In this document: piece by piece, positions 56,231-64,000 of the stretch
Numbering within the stretch: the first letter of the stretch is position 1
How the letters are laid out: the number at the start of each line of letters is the position of its first letter
NCBI GenBank assembly: GCA_036186865.1
Contig: AP025055.1
Coordinates: forward strand, 1,876,959 to 1,940,958
Direction of reading: 5' to 3'
DNA length: 64,000 bases
From: Eustoma russellianum
Taxonomy: Eukaryota; Streptophyta; Magnoliopsida; Gentianales; Gentianaceae
Translations under genes and position numbers: made by a program
The notes under the pieces: model-generated
Database searches by the model: none
What the model saw: the letters and a program-made list of their open reading frames with translations, nothing else
Told to the model about the DNA's origin: nothing

Positions 56231-58066
56231 ATGTGTGTTTGTAGTTATCTATCTGTATACATGTGTACATATGCATATTTTATGCGTGTTTATGTACATA
56301 TACATATTACAGATAATTTGCATGGTTCAAAATCATCAGTTATAACATGACTTATACATTATACCTATCAGGCTAAACTCCATAGCTCCTTTGTTTCGAG
56401 ATGAAGTAAGAACAACTAGTGAACAAGGAACATGCGAACGAGATCCTCTAATCCCCTTCCCGTGACCGCCCACGTGACCGCCCGCCACGTGGCAGCGGGG
56501 AGGGGTGGTGAGGCTGGATGCAGGTGACCCCCATCCAGCCTCACCATCCCCTCTTACTGCCACGTGGCGGGCGGTCGCGAAGGGAGTGAGGAAGTAGGGG
56601 GTCAGGCGATCCTGACCCAGGAACACATATCAAGCAACTATACATTTCGTTATTTATAAAGAAACCATTCATATTTGCTCAAAAACATTTAACATTTAGC
56701 ATCCACTACCAACAACAACAACATTACTCCATTGCTTTAGAGCCTCACGCCTATGGCGAGGTATGAGAGGGTCGGATGTACGCAACCATACCTATATATT
56801 AGAAACACACAGAGGTTGTTTTCCGGTGACCCATAAATGATGCGCCAGGCTGTGTCGATCAACTTCTACTTCACAATAAAGAAATCTAACCAATTTAGTG
56901 AGTCATTTTGTTTTATTCCATTATATTGTACTGTGAGGAGTACAAGGCTATCCTATAGCTTTGTAATACACACAACTTTTCCTTGGTTTATGAAATCTAA
57001 GTTTCAGGTTTACTATGTTGATGAATGTTGTTTTGACAAATCCTATATAGACCTTGTTGCCATGATTAAGACTTTTTCATTCCTATCTCATGTAAGATAA
57101 TACTTTATTTGTTACTATGAAATTAAAGAGTATTGAATATTATGCTAGCTTTCTTAAAGACAGAAACTTTTTCCTAGTTTGATGGGATCTAGGTTGCAGA
57201 TTACTATGTTGATGAGTCTGGTTTTTGTTGAAACTTGGTTTACATAAGATGAAACTTATATCCACGTAAAATCTTAAGGTAATGGGTGGTAGTGCATAAT
57301 CCTCATATAACTCATTTATTTTATTTCAAAGTGGCCAATGTGAGACAATATTCTCAATATCCGTTCTCAAATGACAACGTGGTTTGATATACACACGCGC
57401 CTTAGAACCCGCTCTGAATCACAAAACCCAAGTCAAGCATGAACATCTGGACTTGGTGAAGGAAGACAATAAATGGCCAACTATAAGCCAGACAAAATGT
57501 GAGTCCACATGATATACACACGCGCCTTAGAACCCGCTCTGAATCACAAAACCCAAGTCAAGCATGAACATCTGGACTTGGTGAAGGAAGACAATAAATG
57601 GCCAACTATAAGCCAGACAAAGTGTGAGTCCACATTTTAAACCTGATCTGATGCTATGTTGAAACTTGGACTTACATGATATGAGACCCATGTTTACTCA
57701 AAACCATAGACGATGATATCTCATCCTCATATAACCTATGTATTTTATTTCAAAATAGCCAACGATAGTTTTGGCAATCATATGTAGATTTTAGACCTAG
57801 TAATATGATGGACCCAATTGTCATTCTTATTCTTATCTGATGTATATATTCAATTGACAGTAACTATGTTTGAAAGAAATTTCCAACCATTGTAGCTGTC
57901 TAGATGCTGTAACTAGATTCAAAATTAAGAAGGAAAAAAAAAAAGGAAAAACAAGGAAAATCACAGTTACGGACACATGTAGAAAGACTAATCTAGCCAT
58001 GATGAAGTTTTTGAATTTAGTCCAAGTCCTTTACTGTTATGTTTGATCAATTTTTGGTGTTGATAC
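56228..58066. repeat. Recent duplication unit (flank), copy 2
   Basis: Starts at a 3-bp microhomology (TAT) with the truncated LTR and ends in GATAC, like copy 1 at 45604-47443. It carries the duplicated F1 MITE (about 56437-56627), S1 SINE (about 56712-56932) and TRIM (about 57226-57767). Confidence 0.9.
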
Positions 58067-60627
58067 TGTAACGCCCTGACCCGGACAGCGGAATCCGACC
58101 CGGTGCACCCGTCGTAGCTTACTGAGAAGACTACCAGACGTCTCACCTCTCGAATACACATCCTCAATGACGTAAGAGAAATCAGTGCGGAAACATATCT
58201 CATAAATCTAAATCATCAGAACAATACGTCAAAGACAACATGAATACCCAAATATATATGGTCGCAACCATCTAAACCTCCAATGAAATAAAACCATAAT
58301 TAACAGAAACTATCTAGTCAAATCTCTCCATAAGACCTACGCATCCCATTCCGCCCACTCGCCGTCATCCTCAATGAAAATCATATCGTAACTGGGTTCA
58401 TCTGCAAGATCAAAGGCAGTACCCTTAGCGAAAAACGCTAGCAAGTAACCCACTTATAAGACGTACGGGATCAACACATGGCAAGACATGAGTAATAGGT
58501 AATTCAAGGGAATTGTGGGGCACATGTCTTGTAAAACTTTCAAATATACATAAGTGAGTAACGTAATAAAGCAAGTACATCAATTTACGCGTAAATAACA
58601 ATTCATTGGCATTCAAGTAACATTCACATTCATACCACACTGACTCTCGTGATGCATGTCAAATATGCACTACACTACTCGAACACATATGCATGGACAC
58701 TTTCTTTTTTCAAATCAATGCAATGCATGTCACAATGTCCGGTTCCTAACTCATTTTCTTGTAACGCACCCCGGCTTATATTTCCATCCCGGTTAACGTT
58801 ACAAGCTCATATGCTCTGTGATGCACCTCGGCTTATATTTCCATCCCGATTAACATCACAGATCTCGTAAAACTCTACAATGTACCTCGGCTTAAATTTC
58901 CATCCCGATTAACATTGTAGAGGACTTTATACCCTGTAACGCACCCCGGCTTATATTTCCATCCCGGTTAACGTTACAGTCTTTTGTGTCCTTCAATGCA
59001 CCCCGGCTTAAATTTCCATCCCGGTTAACATTGCAGTTCACCTTCGCAATTCTGTGCCGAAGCACATCTCTTTTTTCAAAACCTTATGCAATGCAAGTGC
59101 CATGATGCAAGACTCCTTATTTCAATCACACTTCTCGATCACATATGCAATTCACATTCACATGCGCAAGTACAAGTCACACACAAGAGTTCACTAGCTT
59201 ATTCATCAACACTTAGACTTCAACTAGCTCGTCAACACTTAACCTTGATTCTAAGGTTCACAACCCAAAGAGAGTATCCCTATCTTTCCTTCATTGAACT
59301 CTAAGACACCTTGTACGTTCATTTCCTAACCCTCCTAAGTCATTCACGCTGAAACTCGGTTCGAGAACCCATTGAAATCACCCATATTGATTCACCATCC
59401 TAGGTCGTATTCCCAGGACTTAGGCTACCTTTAGTCAGGTCTTAAGAAGGCTCTAAAGTCACCCAAAGGTTCCCCGAACGTCCCCCTTTCTTCCTTTATT
59501 TTTCCACAAAATTGATGGACTTCATCCCCTATACATCGATCGATCGATGTCCAACTGGGGACATCGATCTCTCACTTCGATCAATCGATGTCTTTCTGAG
59601 GACATCGATCTCTCAGGCACCACCACATCGATCGATCGATGTCCGTCTGGGGACATCGATCTCTAAGACTGCCTGCACATCGATCGATCTATGTCCTTCT
59701 GGGGACATCGATCTCTCAGCAACCTGTACATCGATCGATCGATGTCCTTCTGGGGACATCGATCTCTGACATCGATCGATCGATGTCAATGCTAATCCAG
59801 GACTTTTTCTGCGATTTCCTGCTGATCTCAATCAATGTTTCCAATCTCCATCCACCAATTCCAAGCCTAGATTTCCCTACTACAATTTCATGCTTAACCT
59901 ACAGATTAACCGCTACACACGTATCAAGCAAGATTCAAGCCTAGATCTCGATTATCCAACTCTCTCAATCCCAAAAATCCCACCTTTTCTCTTCGGTCAC
60001 CCGCAACCACGCAATCACATCAAGAAGGGATTCCAGGGGTAGGGATTTGCAGGATTTCACATAATCAACAACAACAACGAATGCTTTTCCAATTACATTG
60101 GCCAAATCTCGAACGAAAGCACATAGATTATAAACAAATAATCAAAGAACGCATCTACTGCATGGTGATCCAACTTGATATCAAAATAGGCCGTTTATCT
60201 TTCACAAATCGTAAGAACTTATAAACAGATTACTTGCCTTTGATTACTCGAGAACGGATTGAAGAACAGATGGGAGTTGAATGGAAATTCGAGGCCTTCT
60301 TCTCTAGGGTTGATGGAGTCGCTTATGGGAGAGGGGGCTGCGTCAGTTTTCTCTGCGTAATGAGGAAACTGACGTTGGTCAGGTTTTTATATGGCCAGGG
60401 TAAAGTTTGGTGTTTCTAAATTATATCTTATTTTCCTATTTTCCTTAAAGGATAAACTTAATTATTTAATTCTAAATTAAATATAAATAAATTCTAACAT
60501 TAAATCCATCATTAATTTCTAATTAATCCTCATATTAATGCCTAATTAATTCTCGTTGACCGTCATTAATTTCTGTAAAGTCCTTTTTTGTCTTTTAATT
60601 ACCCTACGAATGGTGCGGGGCATAACA
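58067..60627 (-). mobile_element. Solo gypsy LTR (copy 3), chimeric
   Basis: Complete 2,561-bp LTR with GATAC on both sides (58062-58066 and 60628-60632) and no interior. It matches copy 1 exactly through about offset 925, then differs at about 18 sites. The change of pattern fits a crossover between the left and right LTRs of one element. Hairpin array at 58758-59036 (unit 5 has one stem mismatch) and CGAT array at 59533-59787. Confidence 0.93.
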
Positions 60628-60662
60628 GATACACTAATCAAGTTTTTGTTATTGTTATCAAC

Positions 60663-60663
60663 A

Positions 60664-60720
<57 letters not shown>

Positions 60721-60721
60721 T
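60663..60721 (+). repeat. (ATT)n microsatellite
   Basis: About nineteen uninterrupted ATT units just beyond the solo LTR. Confidence 0.95.
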
Positions 60722-60846
60722 GTGAGTGTTACTTTGTAACGTTTGAGCTCCCAGCAACTGAAGTTTGATTATTTGATTTTGGGATTAGGAAATAAAAAAG
60801 TTTGATGAGCACAGTTTGCTACTTACCGTGAGAGGGGTCAATGATG

Positions 60847-61369
60847 TAGGGATGTCAAACGGATAAAACGAATACGGTAACACAGTATCCGTATTCGAAT
60901 TCGTATCCGAATCCGGACGGATATTTAGGAAGTCATCCGAATTCGAATTTGTTCGGATTCGAATTCGGAGCCGGATATCCGAATCCGTATTATATCTATT
61001 TCAAATTTGTTCGAATATCCGAATCCGGATATCCGAATTCGAAATCAACAAATTTACCTAAGCGTATAGCGGCCGTATACATATTTTCATATATATTTTT
61101 TTAAAATTTTAAAAATAAATATTTTTACATATTTTTTTATATATTATTATATATTTTATTATATATTTTTATTTAATTTTAAAAATATCTATTCGGATAC
61201 GGATATTCGGATACGGTAATGACTACACCATATTCGTATTTATTTTTCTAATACTATTCGGATACGAATTCGAATACGGTGAAACGAATGTACAGCTCTT
61301 ACCATATTCGATTCGGACAGCTGAATTCGAATTCGGATTTCGGATATTTGGTAAGTTTTGACAGGCCTA
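60847..61369. mobile_element. hAT-type MITE, 523 bp, TTCGGATA-rich
   Basis: Ends TAGGGATGTCAAA and TTTTGACAGGCCTA, flanked by CAATGATG (60839-60846) and CAATGAGG (61370-61377), 7 of 8. The interior consists of repeated CGGATATCCG-type dyads around an AT-rich core. The older duplicate near 42535-42550 (GGACTAATGAGGTGATC) is the empty site. Confidence 0.85.
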
Positions 61370-61544
61370 CAATGAGGTGATCATAATACTATAAGCACAT
61401 TTCTTTTTTCCTTTTATGTGTTTTCTATTATGCAAATCTCCTCCTATAAACATCAGCAAATTCATCGTTTCCAACTACTTGCAAAAAATTTCACTGGTCT
61501 AACTTGTGTATTTCTTATTTTCACTCTACAAGTCATAGCCAATT

Positions 61545-61765
61545 TTAATATCGGAAGCTTTTTATTTGTATCTACTAAATTTTTTACTAACACACTAGCA
61601 CACCATATCTTTATTAGTGTGTCGTCTATACAATCACATATAAAGTTGGGATTCCCACTGGAAGTAAAATCTCTATCTTTTGGGATAGAGGCATTGTTTG
61701 GTTGACTCTCAACCTCCCCAAACCCTAGTGATAACTTTTACGGATATACTGGGTGGGTATGTATT
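61545..61765 (-). repeat. S2 SINE copy
   Basis: Reverse copy with ACACACTAGCACACCATATC, CCACTGGAAGTAAAATCTC, AACCTCCCCAAACCCTAG and ATATACTGGGTGGG. Confidence 0.6.
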
Positions 61766-62574
61766 GTGGTGTGTGTATTCCACAAGCCATAGTCAATCAT
61801 CTGTGTAGATGTTGTCATATAAAATGACGCCTTCATCCTCCTCCTTCCCCCTAGTCTCCCCCACCCCCACCCCCACCCCACACACACCACCTCAACCCCC
61901 AATTTGGATGTAAGCAGAAGTTGGTGTCTCTTGATGATTTCTAGAGTTCCATAGAGTAACTTCTTAAAGAATAATAATATTAAGATGTCGGCAGATTTGG
62001 AAGTATCTATACATCATCCACCATCACAATTCTAATGCTGGTAACGGACCATCCAACTCATGACTTTAGCAAGTAAAATACCTTTGTGTGTATACCAAAA
62101 AAAAGGAAATGTATGTTTGAATATATCATTGTAACACATGTATATGTATGTGTGTACATACATTAATAATGATGTTGAGACTTTTTATGTTATATATTTA
62201 TGTGGATGACTCCTTAATTAAAGGCCAAGATTCATGCGACAATAACGCATAGTAATGACCTTTTTAGACATAAATTTTAAAATGGTCAAGAAGCAAGTAT
62301 GATTAGTTGATCTATGATCAATGAAATGTGTAGAATATTTATGGATCACTTGTTTTGTCCAATCAGACTCTTGCTTGCATGTAAATAAATCTTGTTTATC
62401 ATCATTTTATTTAACCACTAGTTGCTTCATGAACACAATAAAATTACTGCTTTTTAGAATGTAATGCCAAGCCACTTTGAAGAATTCTACTTAATTTGAA
62501 GGTCAACTTGGAACATGTAACATCGGATCTACGCCAATCAAAGTAAACTAACTAATACCCACTACTCAATACTT

Positions 62575-62715
62575 AATCAACAACAATCATACTCAGTATA
62601 TCTCAATCACAACGACATCAAAGCTATTGCTAGAGTCTGAGGATGATGAAAAACAGGTTAACAATACCTCCATCCCAAGAAATAGAAATCCTGCTTTTAC
62701 TGCTGTATCATTAAT
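62575..62715 (+). repeat. S2 SINE copy
   Basis: TCAACAACAATCATACTCAG, CTATTGCTAGAGTCTGAGG, ACAATACCTCCATCCC and GAAATCCTGCTTTTACTGC in S2 order. Confidence 0.55.
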
Positions 62716-63204
62716 CAAATTAAGATTTTTTTTCTTTTCAAATAAATATAGACAAGTTGATGCATAAGATCTTTAAAAGAATACTAGTTTAGAAAGAGCT
62801 TTGGGGTAGAAACCAACATGTACTTGTCCCTTTGGTTTAGACGGTGTATTGATTGTATCAAACTTTATCCACCAATATGTTACTATGATCCCCCTCGTTT
62901 TCTCATCATGAGAACAATTTTACTTGGTTGATGAAATCTAAGTTGAATATTACTATGTCGATGAATCTTCTTTGGCGAATCCCATGTAGACCTTGTGACA
63001 TGATTAAGCCATTTATAATTTTCGCTCCTATCTCGTGTATTGAATATTATGCTAGCTTTCCCAAACACATATTTCGTGCATTCCAGAAATATTGTCTTGA
63101 TTTCATTTGATCATAGTTTAACAAAATCAAATTATTTTGTTCACTATTCTTATTCTACCTTTAGTTATTTAATTAATGTGATCTAGATAAATTACACAAG
63201 GACG

Positions 63205-63385
63205 GTCTTTAGAACAATTGCTAAGGTTGCTGTTTTGTGACCTTGAGGTCACGAGTTCGAGCCAAATAGTCATTTGCACAAAGTGTAAGGTAATGTCGCG
63301 TATGTCAGATTACGAAACGATCAGGCTCCTCCCGGATCCTATGCAAATGCTGGAGCCTAATGCACTGGGAACGTCTTTTTTAGAT
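63205..63385 (+). repeat. S3 SINE copy, well preserved
   Basis: GTGACCTTGAGGTCACGAG then TTCGAGCC (B box), TGCACAAAGTGTAAGGTAA, ATTACGAAACGATCAGG and GTGCACTGGGAACGT-like end (TGCACTGGGAACGTC). It is the best-preserved S3 member and defines the family order. Confidence 0.65.
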
Positions 63386-64000
63386 GAATTATGCAAGTCT
63401 TAATTAAAATAATAGTATAAAACTTTGATTACTAAAATGTAATCTTTCAAAAGCAGAAAATATTTTTAAGACATACCAAAATGAAAACTAAGAGAATATT
63501 TTTGAGACGGATGAGTAATATTTTCTCTGGTCCTAGATTAATATGTTGAATACTTTCACCAATCCTATGTAGACCTAGAAACATGATTAAGCCAATTGTC
63601 CTTTTCATTATCTAATGTGATAAAATACTCTTCCAATTTGTATATATTATACAATCGACAGGAACTGTATTTGAATCAAAGGTGTAATATTTGTAGTTGC
63701 CTATATGCTATGACTAGATGTTAAAAGGTTAAAAAATAAATAAACAACAAAAAGAAAAAAGGGAAAATCTTGACATAGATAGATCTATCCAGACATGATG
63801 AGTGTTTGGACTTCCAAACATGCACATGAAATCTCACCAGCCCTCATTTTCTGGTGTCGAATGGACATTTTGGAACCCCAGCACATGCTTTTGAGTTGCA
63901 TTATGCACTGAAGGTGGCCTAGAAAACAAGAATACAGTATGACTTCCACTCATTTTCCCGGAGTTCGGATATGGAGAGACTCTAGGTGAGACAAAATATA

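Larger units (their letters stand above)
60765..63800. repeat. Older segmental duplication, copy B
   Basis: Diverged counterpart of 42460-47438 (anchor pairs given there). It lacks the F1 MITEs and TRIM of copy A but gained an hAT MITE (60847) and its own SINEs. No gene is visible. Confidence 0.7.

Noticed and set aside
45604..60627. The large duplication as a pure assembly artefact
   Set aside because: The copies differ by substitutions, a length change and a microhomology junction that an artefact would not normally create, and the target duplications are consistent. It still needs long-read support.

Overview
The window is nuclear DNA of a flowering plant, almost certainly a eudicot and possibly an asterid (the lineage call is inference). 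The evidence is a plant-specific NAC gene with canonical GT-AG introns, a plant HGGG-repeat protein, Ty3/gypsy and Ty1/copia elements with plant-type primer sites, an RTE-type LINE, Au-like and tRNA-derived SINEs and many MITEs. Host coding sequence is sparse; most of the 64 kb is transposon-derived.

Host genes, all on the minus strand: (1) 2.9-5.3 kb, an intact three-exon NAC gene of the XND1/NAC104 type, whose small last exon lies 1.66 kb from exon 2 because SINEs sit in intron 2; (2) 17.7-23.4 kb, parts of a probable CCCH zinc-finger gene whose visible finger is degenerate and whose middle is occupied by a decayed LINE that itself carries a MITE; (3) 26.5-28.4 kb (5' UTR perhaps reaching about 30.9 kb), a 637-aa protein with eleven Cys/His 'HGGGKRC' repeats, with a SINE just downstream.

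Transposon regions: 6.5-8.1 kb, a copia remnant (minus). 8.5-16.7 kb, SINEs, at least seven hAT-type MITEs and one foldback MITE. 33.6-40.0 kb, a complete copia-type element with LTRs that look identical and AAATG target duplications but a dead interior. 41.1-41.8 kb, tandem TRIM LTRs. 42.5-47.4 and 60.8-63.8 kb, two diverged copies of an older segmental duplication. 47.4-60.6 kb, a Tekay/Del-like Ty3/gypsy chromovirus (minus; five in-frame stops) that has been rearranged into a full LTR, the interior, a truncated LTR, a copy of the left flank and a solo LTR.

The most unusual structures are inside the gypsy LTR. One is a tandem array of five hairpins whose stems differ in sequence but stay complementary. 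The other is an array of CGAT palindromes. The two inferred LTR-LTR crossover points both fall in the interval that contains the hairpin array. The element also has a 107-nt GT-AG segment between gag and protease whose removal joins the two in frame.

SINE families are named here by label: S1 and S2 (Au-like, sharing TCGGATGTACGCA-type or GGGTCTGG-type cores), S3 (tRNA-derived, GTTCGAG B box, ends GTGCACCGGGAACG), and three further tRNA-derived families.
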